Source: Mycolicibacterium litorale
Lineage (GTDB): Bacteria; Actinomycetota; Actinomycetes; Mycobacteriales; Mycobacteriaceae
DNA length: 64,000 nucleotides
Reading direction: 5' to 3'
NCBI GenBank assembly: GCA_002007745.1
Contig: CP019882.1
Coordinates: 1,426,001-1,490,000, forward strand
Made by a program: the position numbers and the translations under genes. Below are positions 52,099 to 61,063 of this stretch, one piece after another (position 1 is the stretch's first letter; the number at the start of each line of letters is the position of its first letter). The notes beneath the pieces were generated by a model that saw only the letters and a list, made by a program, of their open reading frames with translations, was not told where the DNA came from and made no database searches.

Positions 52099-53661
52099 AT
52101 GAGAACGACACCGCGTCACGCCGCTCCTGCGACGTACCTCGGAATCGACGTCGGCACCTCCGCCACCAAGGCGGTAATCCTGGCTTCCGACGGCACCGTC
52201 GTCGCCCGGTCCCGAATCCCGCATCCGGCAGCCCGCGGAGCCGGGCCCGGTCGCGCCGATCCATCGGCGTGGCGGGCCAGCATCACCGCCGCTGTGCGCG
52301 ATCTGGCGCCCCATACCGACACGATCGCCGGCGTTGGCACGGACACCCACTGTCCGACCGCTCTGCTCCTCGACGGCAAAGGCGAGCCGCTGGTCGCCGG
52401 GATCACCTGGGACCACCCTGGATTGGCAGAACCCACCGAGCAGCTGATCGCCGCGCTGGAACCCAGCCATCGCCGTCTGCTCGGTAACCATTTGATGCCG
52501 GCGACGGCGATGGGTGCGGCGCACCGATTGCTGCAACTGATCGAGCCACAAGCAGCTGCAGCAGCAACGACATTCGGACTCGCGGGTACGTGGCTTGGTC
52601 AATGGCTTACCGGCGAACGCGCAATCGATCCGACGCAGGCCTCCTATACGGGCTTGATGGCGAGCACCGACGGGTCCTGCCGTTGGCTGACCGACGTGAT
52701 GCAACGGCTGGACATCCCGCCGCAACAGCTGCCGCCGGTACGACCGTCCCTGAGCGTCCTTGGTCCGCTGCTCGCCACCGCGGCCGCGACGCTCGGCTTG
52801 CCCGCCGGGATCCCGGTGCTCGTCGGATCCGGTGACACACCCGCCGCTTCCTACGCGCTCGGCACCGAGCCCGGAGGCCGACCCCTCCTCATCATGGGTA
52901 CCACCCACGTCGTGTCGAACGCGCTCGCCTCTCCGGACCCGCGCGCCAAAGCGCTGCAGCGTGTCGATGTCCGCGCCGGCCGATGGCTGATCAATGGTGT
53001 CATCAACGGCGGCGATGCGCTCGCCGAGGGCGCCGAGAGGCTCGGCTACGGTCAGGGTGATATCGCGGTGGAAGCGTTGGTGGGCAATGCGTTTCAGGCA
53101 CAACCTGATGATCTGGCCGACGCGCCGATCTTCATACCCCACACTCGGCCAGAGCGTGGACCGTTGTGGTTCGCCGAGCCGCGCACCGCGCTGCTCGGTG
53201 CCGTCCCCGATCCCGCGACACCCGCCGCGGCGCGTGGAATCGTCGAGGGAGTCCTCTTCGCCGACCGGATGATCATCGAATCGTGTATCGGTGGCCAACA
53301 ACGCACGCTCTACGCCAGCGGCGCCTTCGGCTACGAGCCCGAATTGCCGCAGCTGCTGGCCGATGCGCTCGACCGCGACATCCTCGTTGTCGACGAGAGC
53401 CATCTTCCCGCGATCGGGGCGGCGGCCATGTGCGTCGACGTGCTCGAGGGCAAGACCGTCTCGCCACCTCGGGCTCGGCTGATTCGACCGCGTCCCGAAT
53501 GGCGCGCCGTCGTGTCGGAACGCTGGCAGAGGTACCAACAGGTCTGGTCCGATGTGACGAAGAGTCCGCTGCTGGGCACACTCGACGAGACCATTGAAAC
53601 CTTGGGACCGGCAACCCCGCAGTCTGAACTCCAGAGCCTCAATAGGAGCGTCTTGACGTGA
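52099..53661 (+). CDS. FGGY-family carbohydrate kinase
   Basis: This is a 520-residue sugar kinase of the xylulokinase/LsrK fold. The N-terminal ATP-phosphate motif is GIDVGTSATKAVILASDG, and the substrate region contains GVGTDTHCPTALLLDGKGEPL and TWDHPG. The second domain carries VLVGSGDTPAASYALG, MGTTHVVSN and, near the end, YASGAFGYEPELPQLLADALDRDI. It would phosphorylate the ketose made by the upstream dehydrogenase. AAGGAG precedes the ATG, and the next gene overlaps its stop (GTGA). Confidence 0.88.
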   Translation: MRTTPRHAAPATYLGIDVGTSATKAVILASDGTVVARSRIPHPAARGAGPGRADPSAWRASITAAVRDLAPHTDTIAGVGTDTHCPTALLLDGKGEPLVAGITWDHPGLAEPTEQLIAALEPSHRRLLGNHLMPATAMGAAHRLLQLIEPQAAAAATTFGLAGTWLGQWLTGERAIDPTQASYTGLMASTDGSCRWLTDVMQRLDIPPQQLPPVRPSLSVLGPLLATAAATLGLPAGIPVLVGSGDTPAASYALGTEPGGRPLLIMGTTHVVSNALASPDPRAKALQRVDVRAGRWLINGVINGGDALAEGAERLGYGQGDIAVEALVGNAFQAQPDDLADAPIFIPHTRPERGPLWFAEPRTALLGAVPDPATPAAARGIVEGVLFADRMIIESCIGGQQRTLYASGAFGYEPELPQLLADALDRDILVVDESHLPAIGAAAMCVDVLEGKTVSPPRARLIRPRPEWRAVVSERWQRYQQVWSDVTKSPLLGTLDETIETLGPATPQSELQSLNRSVLT

Positions 53662-54647
53662 CGACGTCACCCACTGCGTCCCCACCTGTGACCGGATTGA
53701 TCTATGTCTCAAGACTTCTCACCGACCGCGCGATGCGCCATCTGGAGGCGCTTGGTGCGCCGCTGCGGATCGGATCGGAATCTCCGCCTAACCGCGCGGA
53801 GTTGGAAGTGGGTTTCGCCGGCGCCAGCGCTGCGGTCATCACGCTGACCGAGCGCGTCGACGCTGCTCTGCTCGACGTCGCGGGTCCGCAACTGAAGGTC
53901 ATCGCCAACGTGGCAGTCGGCTACGACAACATCGACGTACCCGCGGCGACCGCAGCCGGCGTGACGGTCACCAACACTCCCGGTGTTCTCGACCGCGCCT
54001 CAGCGGATCACACGATGGCGTTGATCCTCGACGCCACGCGGCGAATCTCGGAGGGCGACCGCCTTATTCGCAGTCAGCAGCCGTGGATCTGGGGTCCGCG
54101 CATGCTCGTCGGCCTGGACATCAGCGCGGGCGCAACCCTGGGCATCCTCGGCTACGGCCGCATCGGCAGGGCGGTGGCCCGTAGGGCTCAGGCGTTCGAC
54201 ATGACGGTCATCGCGTCCTCGCGAAGCCTCGCTCCGGGCACTGTCGAGAACGGCGTCACGTTTGTCGATACCCCCACGCTGCTGGCCGAGAGCGACGTCG
54301 TCAGCGTGCACACCCCGCTCACCGCACAGACCCGCCATCTGATCGACGCTGCCGCGCTGAGCGCCATGAAGCCGTCGGCATACCTCATCAACACCGCACG
54401 CGGCGGCGTCGTCGATGAAGAAGCACTGGTGCAGGCGCTCCACGAAGGCCGGATCCGCGGTGCTGCCCTGGATGTCTTCGAAGGCGAACCGCGGGTGAAC
54501 CCTAAACTGCTGACCGCACCCGGTCTGGTCCTCACCCCGCACACCGCCAGCGCAGGAGAAGCGACCCGCGACACCATGGGCATTCTCGCCGTGGACAATG
54601 CGGCCGCCGTGTTGGCCGGCAAACAACCTCTCACACCCATCCGGTGA
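53658..54647 (+). CDS. D-2-hydroxyacid dehydrogenase (glyoxylate/hydroxypyruvate reductase type)
   Basis: This is a 329-residue NAD(P)-dependent dehydrogenase. The nucleotide-binding loop is GILGYGRIGRAVA. Catalytic residues are the Arg in NTARGGVVDE, the Glu in FEGEPRVNP and the His in TPHTASAG. ASSRSL after strand 2 suggests NADPH use. In this operon it probably disposes of a two- or three-carbon 2-keto acid or reduces it. The start GTG at 53658 overlaps the kinase stop. Confidence 0.9.
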   Translation: MTTSPTASPPVTGLIYVSRLLTDRAMRHLEALGAPLRIGSESPPNRAELEVGFAGASAAVITLTERVDAALLDVAGPQLKVIANVAVGYDNIDVPAATAAGVTVTNTPGVLDRASADHTMALILDATRRISEGDRLIRSQQPWIWGPRMLVGLDISAGATLGILGYGRIGRAVARRAQAFDMTVIASSRSLAPGTVENGVTFVDTPTLLAESDVVSVHTPLTAQTRHLIDAAALSAMKPSAYLINTARGGVVDEEALVQALHEGRIRGAALDVFEGEPRVNPKLLTAPGLVLTPHTASAGEATRDTMGILAVDNAAAVLAGKQPLTPIR

Positions 54648-54848
54648 GGCTGACAGCGCAGTCGGTGAGGATGTCGACCGCGGTGGTGACCGGCGCTTGA
54701 CTGATGAGCTCGCTACTACGGGCCTCGAGCGCCTTGTGCACCACGACAGCCTTCGCTTCGGGGAGCATGACGATCCCAGCCCGCGGACAACACCCTCGGC
54801 GTGGTCCGGAGGGGACCGCCATAACCGTAGGTGGCGTGTTGTTGGGTG

Positions 54849-56150
54849 CTAATCCGGTTCTTGCGGAGACTCCGAAGCGGCGCTGAGGTCGGTGTTCGAG
54901 CGGGCGGCGCACTCCGCCTGCACCTGGGGCGCGGGCGGGCTCGGGCTAGCGCCGCGGGCCGCCACCACGACGCGGTCGCCGCCGTGGCCCTTAGCCTCAT
55001 ACATGGCGGCGTCGGCGGCAGAGATGACCCCTGTGACGGTTTGGTCGGCACGCGCCGCCGTGGCCAGTCCGATACTGACCGTGACAGTCGGCTGTGCCAG
55101 GGCTGATACGGCACGACGGATGCGCTCGGCAATCGCGCGCGCGTGGCGCTCCGCGATGTGGTCCACCACGAGAAACTCTTCCCCGCCCCATCGGGCGACT
55201 GCGGCTTCGCCGCGCACACTGGATCGAATGCACCGCGCGATGCGGATCAAGACCTCATCACCCATGGCGTGGCCCAGCGTGTCGTTGATGCCTTTGAAGC
55301 CGTCGACATCGATCAACAGCACGCAGAGCCCAGTGCCCCGTGGCGCTGCCTTGTTGAGTCGCTCCATCGCCACGGACAGGCCGCGCCGGTTCATCAGCTC
55401 GGTAAGCGGATCTATCAATGCCAGCCGGGAACTATGTTGAAGCGCCCAGAAGCCGAAGTGCAGGGCCGGGAAGATGCAGACCGTGACCAGCAGGGCGATG
55501 ACGGCGCGCGACAGCGCGATCTGCAACCCGTAGGTCGGCGTCGTCTCCGCTAGCCAGACCGCGATGCCGACCACTGCCGCCGTGCACAAGATGATGTGGG
55601 CCAGGTGTAGCCGCGGGCCGTGAAAAAAGACCACGTAGCCGCCGCCGCACAGCAACAGCGGCATGCCGGACAAGGCGAGGTTGGGGTCGCCGAAAAGCAG
55701 GGTGGACAGGATCATGATGGCGTCGACGAGGATCAGTAGGACTGCTGATTCTCGCGAGTTCGGCCACCCCCGGAAGGCCCACCGCGCGGCCCACAGCAGG
55801 GAGCCGACGGCGACCACGGCCCACCCGATCCGAACGATGGTGGTGTCGGTGACCGGCGGCGCGATTGCGTTGACCGCGGCGAGCAGACCCATAGTGGCAC
55901 CGATACCGGCGATGAGTTTTCGCAGAACGGGGAGCATGCCTCGGCTGCGCAGAAACTCAGTACGCCATTGGTAGTCGTCGCTTTGGCGCCACCAGTGCAC
56001 CAGCAGGCCGTCAAGGGACCGACTCGACCCGACAAGCGTGGATTGTCGAGGTTCGCTCACGGTCAGGGAGGCCCTTCTCCGTACTGGGGATAGATCGAGC
56101 ATGGCATCCCCTGTTGCCCCCCGTGGTCGGATTTCAATGTTGCCCGACAT
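54849..56150 (-). CDS. Membrane-bound diguanylate cyclase (GGDEF)
   Basis: This is a ~433-residue protein with five or six N-terminal membrane helices (LIAGIGATMGLLAAVNAIAP ... LSRAVIALLVTVCIFPALHFGF) and a C-terminal GGDEF domain. The active-site motif is GGEEF, with DPLTELMNRRG and DVDGFKGINDTLGH conserved, so c-di-GMP synthesis is expected. The usual RxxD inhibitory site five residues upstream is absent (RGEAAVAR). The start is ATG 56150 or 56102 (MLDLSP). It is convergent with the hydroxyacid dehydrogenase; the 200-base gap shows no gene. Confidence 0.87.
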   Translation of the reverse strand: MSGNIEIRPRGATGDAMLDLSPVRRRASLTVSEPRQSTLVGSSRSLDGLLVHWWRQSDDYQWRTEFLRSRGMLPVLRKLIAGIGATMGLLAAVNAIAPPVTDTTIVRIGWAVVAVGSLLWAARWAFRGWPNSRESAVLLILVDAIMILSTLLFGDPNLALSGMPLLLCGGGYVVFFHGPRLHLAHIILCTAAVVGIAVWLAETTPTYGLQIALSRAVIALLVTVCIFPALHFGFWALQHSSRLALIDPLTELMNRRGLSVAMERLNKAAPRGTGLCVLLIDVDGFKGINDTLGHAMGDEVLIRIARCIRSSVRGEAAVARWGGEEFLVVDHIAERHARAIAERIRRAVSALAQPTVTVSIGLATAARADQTVTGVISAADAAMYEAKGHGGDRVVVAARGASPSPPAPQVQAECAARSNTDLSAASESPQEPD

Positions 56151-56299
56151 GTCAGCCCTTCAAGACGACAGACTCGATTGGTCGTCGTAGCACGGGTCTT
56201 TTCGATCAACAGCAGCTGCTCGTTGAAGGCCGCGGCAGGCGTCTTCCCACCACCACTGAGGAAGCGGGGACTCGCGACGGGCAGGCCGCAGCGTAGATC

Positions 56300-58051
56300 T
56301 CAGGCGATGCCGAAGTCTTTGATCTTGCGGTAGATGGTGGCGCGCGACATTCCCAGGGCCTGGGCGGCCTCGGCTTTGTTGCCGTCGTTTTCCGACAAGC
56401 TCTTGACGATCGCGTCGCGTTCCATCGCTTCGAGCCGGGTGAGCTTGCGTCGGGTGACCGAGCGGCACTCTGACGGTAGCTTGTCGACCCCGATGCTCCC
56501 GGACCGTTGACGGCCCAGCGTTTCGGTGAGGACTTGGCGCAGTTGGGTGATGTTGCCGGGCCAGGGCAGTTTGGCCAGCTGCCGCATGGCTTCACCGTCC
56601 ATGCGGGCTTCGCCGCGACTCATCTCATTAAGCAGCATCGGCACCAGGTCGTTGAGGTCTTCGATGCGGTGCCGCAGCGCAGGCACGGTGACGGTGTGGG
56701 TGAAGAAGGGCAGCATGAGCATGTCGACCAACGGCGAATTGCGGTCGGTACTGGTCGTGGCGGCGATCCAGCCGCGGCCGGCGCGGGTCGCCATGATGTC
56801 GGCCAGCGGATCGAGGACTTCGTCGGGCAGTTGGTCGAGGTTGGCGACGATCACGGCGAAGTCGGCCCCGTCGGTTTCGGACTCGAAGGTGCTCACGAAA
56901 TCCTCGGGGGTGGCGAAATCGCCGATGTGTAGGGTGCGGATCGTGCGCTCGGGTGTCACGAAGTTCGCTACCGATTGTCCCAGATATGTTCGGCCAGAGC
57001 CTTTTTCGCCCTCGATGACGACCCATTCGCGGTCGCGGTAGCAGCGTTCGACCTGTTGGCAGCTGCGGCGGAAGGAACTGCTGCGACCGGCGAGACGAGG
57101 GATGTGTTGGGTGCGGTGGTCCGGAATGCTCTCGGCGAAGTGGATGGAGACGTGGAAGACCACGCTGTCGCTGCGGACGCCGACCGCGATGCGGTTGGCG
57201 GCGGAGAGCTTCACCGACGCGCCGCTGGGCAAATTGGCCACGGCTGTGGAGGTGAACGAGGATCGCGTCAGCTCCGCGGCGTGGTCGAGGAGCACGGTCT
57301 GGTCTGCGGCGTCCAATGCCTGCCGCAGGTAGCGGTTCATCAACACGACGTCGCCGCCGATGGCCAGCACGCCCGCGGGATAACGGCGGCTTTGCTTGAG
57401 ATAGGCGTCCAGCAGCGCAGTTTCCGTCTCGTTGTTCATGGTGCGCAGCCGGTCTTCGATCTGGCTGCCGGCACTCTTGGCGAGCACGAACAGTAGAGGG
57501 TCGGCGTGAGTGGCCCAGCAGGTCAGGTCGATGACGCCGAGGATGCGCTGGGTGACGGGCTCGCGGATCGGCGACCCGGCGCACGCCAGCTGCCCGAGGG
57601 TGCCAACGTAGTGTTCACTGCCCTGGATGAACGCCGGCCGGCCGGTCTCCAGCGTGGTGCCGATGCCGTTAGTGCCGGCGAATTGCTCAGCGTAGCTATA
57701 CCCGCGGGCCAGGCGAACGTCATCGAGCATCCGCTCGATCTGGGCGTCGGCGGCGATGCGGTCCAGCACCACGCCGTCCGCGGAGGTGAGCACAACGCTG
57801 ACCGCCTGTTCGGATAGGTCGTCGGCGATGCGGCGCAGCACCGGGGCGGCGGCATGGGTAAGTGGGGTGTCGGTGTCCGGGTCGCGAACGTAAGGCAGCT
57901 CGACGCGGTCGGGGTGCACATGCAGATCGCGGGATCGCTGCCAGGAGTTGAGCACGTTGGAGTCCACGGCGTTCGGCTGCAGGGCCCCGGCAGACAAGAA
58001 CTGCTCGCGGGCCCGTTGCGCCCCGACGGCGGTGTCGGCATGTCTGACCAT
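56300..58051 (-). CDS. mimR: MimR, NtrC/AcoR-like activator of the monooxygenase cluster
   Basis: This is a 583-residue regulator with an AcoR-type sensor/GAF region (LNSWQRSRDLHV; GTNGIGTTLETGRPAFIQGSEHYV), a central AAA+ domain and a C-terminal Fis-type helix-turn-helix (NKAEAAQALGMSRATIYRKIKDFGI). The Walker A is kept as GEKGSGRT, but the GAFTGA sigma-54 contact loop is missing and Walker B is degenerate (FAVIVANLDQLP). MimR activates mimABCD in response to acetone in M. smegmatis relatives (established). It is divergent from mimA across 222 bases holding two palindromes. Confidence 0.88.
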   Translation of the reverse strand: MVRHADTAVGAQRAREQFLSAGALQPNAVDSNVLNSWQRSRDLHVHPDRVELPYVRDPDTDTPLTHAAAPVLRRIADDLSEQAVSVVLTSADGVVLDRIAADAQIERMLDDVRLARGYSYAEQFAGTNGIGTTLETGRPAFIQGSEHYVGTLGQLACAGSPIREPVTQRILGVIDLTCWATHADPLLFVLAKSAGSQIEDRLRTMNNETETALLDAYLKQSRRYPAGVLAIGGDVVLMNRYLRQALDAADQTVLLDHAAELTRSSFTSTAVANLPSGASVKLSAANRIAVGVRSDSVVFHVSIHFAESIPDHRTQHIPRLAGRSSSFRRSCQQVERCYRDREWVVIEGEKGSGRTYLGQSVANFVTPERTIRTLHIGDFATPEDFVSTFESETDGADFAVIVANLDQLPDEVLDPLADIMATRAGRGWIAATTSTDRNSPLVDMLMLPFFTHTVTVPALRHRIEDLNDLVPMLLNEMSRGEARMDGEAMRQLAKLPWPGNITQLRQVLTETLGRQRSGSIGVDKLPSECRSVTRRKLTRLEAMERDAIVKSLSENDGNKAEAAQALGMSRATIYRKIKDFGIA

Positions 58052-58113
58052 GGCTGTACCTCGGTACTAACTGGGCTGTACCTGCAGCTTATGGACGCTG
58101 CTTGGTCGTGGCG

Positions 58114-58186
58114 TCTCAATTTGAGAATTCCGCGGCCGTTCTCCACGGAAACGTCTCGGATGTGATGTTCGTCTCAAGGTGAGACG
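58114..58186. promoter_or_regulatory. Two TCTCA/TGAGA palindromes, candidate MimR binding sites
   Basis: Palindrome 1 is TCTCAA-T-TTGAGA (58114-58126). Palindrome 2 is CGTCTCA-AGG-TGAGACG (58170-58186), perfect over 17 bases. A further CGTCTCG half-site lies near 58152. They sit between the divergent mimR and mimA genes, 88-160 bases before the mimA start, as expected for activator sites. Confidence 0.65.
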
Positions 58187-58273
58187 CATGTGGGCTACGG
58201 CACAGGGTTACATCGGTGACGTGTCATCCGCCGAGCCCGGCGGATGAGTGGCCCATCTATCAGGAGGCTCGAG

Positions 58274-59902
58274 TTGAGCAGACAAAGCCTGACCAAGGCG
58301 CACGCCAAAATCAGCGAATTGACCTGGGAGCCGACGTTCGCGACGCCGGCGACCCGCTTCGGTACCGACTACACCTTCGAGAAAGCGCCGAAGAAGGATC
58401 CACTCAAGCAGATCATGCGGTCGTACTTCTCGATGGAGGAGGAGAAGGACAACCGCGTCTACGGCGCCATGGACGGCGCGATCCGCGGCAACATGTTCAG
58501 ACAGGTGCAGCAGCGCTGGCTGGAGTGGCAGAAGCTCTTCCTGTCGATCATCCCCTTCCCGGAGATCTCCGCCGCCCGCGCCATGCCGATGGCGATCGAC
58601 GCGGTGCCCAACCCGGAGATCCACAACGGCCTGGCCGTCCAGATGATCGACGAGGTGCGGCACTCGACGATTCAGATGAATCTCAAAAAGCTGTACATGA
58701 ACAACTACATCGACCCGGCCGGGTTCGACATGACGGAAAAGGCCTTCGCGAACAACTACGCGGGCACCATCGGCCGCCAGTTCGGCGAGGGCTTCATCAC
58801 CGGCGACGCGATCACCGCCGCCAACATCTATTTGACGGTGGTCGCCGAAACAGCTTTCACCAATACTCTTTTCGTGGCCATGCCCGACGAGGCAGCCGCT
58901 AACGGCGACTATCTGCTGCCGACCGTGTTCCACTCGGTGCAGTCCGACGAGTCACGCCATATCTCCAACGGCTACTCCATCCTGCTGATGGCACTCGCCG
59001 ACGAGCGCAACCGCCCACTGCTGGAGCGCGACCTGCGCTATGCCTGGTGGAACAACCACTGCGTGGTGGACGCTGCGATCGGCACATTCATCGAGTACGG
59101 CACGAAGGACCGCCGCAAGGACCGGGAGAGCTACGCCGAGATGTGGCGCCGGTGGATCTACGACGACTACTACCGCAGTTACCTTCTGCCGCTGGAGAAG
59201 TACGGCCTGACGATTCCCCACGACCTGGTAGAGGAGGCGTGGAAGCGCATCACCGAGAAGGGTTACGTGCACGAGGTGGCCCGGTTCTTCGCGACCGGCT
59301 GGCCGGTGAACTACTGGCGCATCGACACCATGACCGACACCGACTTCGAGTGGTTCGAGCACAAGTATCCGGGCTGGTACTCCAAGTACGGCAAGTGGTG
59401 GGAGGCCTACAACCGGCTGGCCTACCCGGGCCGCAACAAGCCGATCGCCTTCGAGGAGGTTGGCTACCAGTACCCGCACCGGTGCTGGACGTGCATGGTG
59501 CCGGCGCTGATCCGCGAGGACACGATCGTGGAGAAGGTCGACGGCCAGTGGAAGACCTACTGCTCGGAGACCTGCTACTGGACCGATGCGGTGGCGTTCC
59601 GCGGCGAGTACGAGGGGCGTGCGACGCCGAACATGGGGCGGCTCACCGGATTCCGCGAGTGGGAGACGCTGCACCACGGCAAGGACCTGGCTGACATCGT
59701 CAGCGATCTTGGCTACGTCCGTGATGACGGCAAGACTCTCGTCGGGCAGCCGCACCTGAACCTGGATCCGCAGAAGATGTGGACGCTGGATGACGTGCGC
59801 GGCAACACCTTCAACAGCCCCAACGTGCTGCTCAACCAGATGACCGACGACGAGCGCGAGGCGCACATCGCGGCGTACCGCGCCGGCGGGATCCCGGTTT
59901 AG
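58274..59902 (+). CDS. mimA: Binuclear iron monooxygenase large (hydroxylase alpha) subunit
   Basis: This 542-residue catalytic subunit is of the propane/phenol/acetone soluble diiron monooxygenase type. Iron ligands are visible in two ExxH motifs, Glu127/His130 (DEVRH) and Glu226/His229 (DESRH), with Glu192 (VVAETAF) between. A C-terminal cysteine pair set (HRCWTC ... YCSETCYW) resembles a small metal-binding knuckle. The TTG at 58274 is chosen because AGGAGG is six bases upstream and relatives begin with SRQSLTKAH; the ATG at 58244 is upstream of that ribosome site. It is the first gene of mimABCD; prmA is an equivalent name. Confidence 0.93.
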   Translation: MSRQSLTKAHAKISELTWEPTFATPATRFGTDYTFEKAPKKDPLKQIMRSYFSMEEEKDNRVYGAMDGAIRGNMFRQVQQRWLEWQKLFLSIIPFPEISAARAMPMAIDAVPNPEIHNGLAVQMIDEVRHSTIQMNLKKLYMNNYIDPAGFDMTEKAFANNYAGTIGRQFGEGFITGDAITAANIYLTVVAETAFTNTLFVAMPDEAAANGDYLLPTVFHSVQSDESRHISNGYSILLMALADERNRPLLERDLRYAWWNNHCVVDAAIGTFIEYGTKDRRKDRESYAEMWRRWIYDDYYRSYLLPLEKYGLTIPHDLVEEAWKRITEKGYVHEVARFFATGWPVNYWRIDTMTDTDFEWFEHKYPGWYSKYGKWWEAYNRLAYPGRNKPIAFEEVGYQYPHRCWTCMVPALIREDTIVEKVDGQWKTYCSETCYWTDAVAFRGEYEGRATPNMGRLTGFREWETLHHGKDLADIVSDLGYVRDDGKTLVGQPHLNLDPQKMWTLDDVRGNTFNSPNVLLNQMTDDEREAHIAAYRAGGIPV

Positions 59903-59991
59903 AAATCCAGCGGTGGGTGGCGCCTGCGTGCCGCGGTGCCACCCACCGTCGCCAAACCCCGATCAGCTTCGCAGCCCCAGGAGGCACCGCC

Positions 59992-61038
59992 ATGGCGGAT
60001 TCGCACAAGATCAACTTCGAGCCGGTGGACATCGAGATGGAGGTTGGCGAGGACGAGAACATCCTCGACGCCGCGTTCCGCCAGGGCATTCACCTTATGC
60101 ACGGCTGCCGTGAAGGCCGTTGCTCGGCGTGCAAGTCTTATGTGCTCGACGGTGAGATCCAGATGGAGAACTACTCCACCTTCGCGTGCAACGACGCCGA
60201 AGTCGACGACGGTTTCGTGCTGCTGTGCCGGTCACACGCGTTCAGCGACTGCACTATCGAGCTGCTCAACTTCGACGAAGACGAGCTTCTGGGTGGCATC
60301 CCGATTCAGGACGTCCGCACCGAGGTGCTGGCAGTGGAACCCAAGACCCGCGACATCGTGTCGTTGCGGCTCAAGCCGATCGAGCCGGGCAAGTTCGACT
60401 TCAAATCCGGCCAGTACGCCGACATTCACATCCCCGGCACCGAGGAGCATCGGTCGTTCTCAATGGCGACCACCCAATCATCGAGCGATGTGGTCGAGTT
60501 CCTCATCAAGAAGTATCCCGGCGGACAGTTCTCGGCCCTGCTCGACGGCCAGATCCAACCCGGCGACGAGATCGCGATCACCGGCCCCTACGGATCGTTC
60601 ACTCTCAAAGACGGCCACGTCCTGCCGGTGGTGTGTATCGGCGGCGGGGCGGGGATGGCACCGATCCTGTCGCTGCTGCGGCACATGAACGAGACAGAGA
60701 ACGGCCGGGCGGTGCGGTTCTACTACGGGGCACGCACTGCCGCAGACCTGTTCTACCTCGACGAAATCCTCGAACTGGGCAAGGGGTTGAAGGACTTCCA
60801 GTTCATCGCGTGTCTGTCGGAGTCCGCCGAGGGGGACGTGCCGGGCGCGGTCACGGTGGAAGAGGGCATGGTCACCGACGTCGTTTCCCGTCATGAGGCG
60901 GCCATCGCCAAGACCGAGGTGTACCTGTGCGGACCGCCTCCGATGGTGGACGCCGCATTGGTGTTCCTCGACGCCAACTCCGTACCCAAGGACCAGGTGT
61001 TCTACGACAGCTTCACCAGCCCGCTCTTCGACCAGTAG
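59992..61038 (+). CDS. mimB: Monooxygenase reductase component
   Basis: This is a 348-residue NADH:acceptor reductase. The N-terminal plant-type [2Fe-2S] domain has Cys39, Cys44 and Cys47 (CREGRCSAC) and Cys79 (LLCRS). The FAD domain follows (HRSFSMATT, then GGQFSALL), and the NAD domain has GGGAGMAPILSLL and YLCGPPPMVDAA. It passes electrons to the diiron centre of MimA. The ATG at 59992 is preceded by CAGGAGG. It lies 89 bases after mimA. Confidence 0.93.
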   Translation: MADSHKINFEPVDIEMEVGEDENILDAAFRQGIHLMHGCREGRCSACKSYVLDGEIQMENYSTFACNDAEVDDGFVLLCRSHAFSDCTIELLNFDEDELLGGIPIQDVRTEVLAVEPKTRDIVSLRLKPIEPGKFDFKSGQYADIHIPGTEEHRSFSMATTQSSSDVVEFLIKKYPGGQFSALLDGQIQPGDEIAITGPYGSFTLKDGHVLPVVCIGGGAGMAPILSLLRHMNETENGRAVRFYYGARTAADLFYLDEILELGKGLKDFQFIACLSESAEGDVPGAVTVEEGMVTDVVSRHEAAIAKTEVYLCGPPPMVDAALVFLDANSVPKDQVFYDSFTSPLFDQ

Positions 61039-61063
61039 ACAGCGCATCACGAAAGGAATTCCG

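Noticed and set aside
54631..54912. Small minus-strand frame between the hydroxyacid dehydrogenase and the diguanylate cyclase
   Set aside because: It overlaps both gene ends, has no clear ribosome site or recognisable domain, and could be chance.
58052..58273. Sigma-54 (-24/-12) promoter for mimA
   Set aside because: No GG-N10-GC element was found, and mycobacteria lack rpoN.
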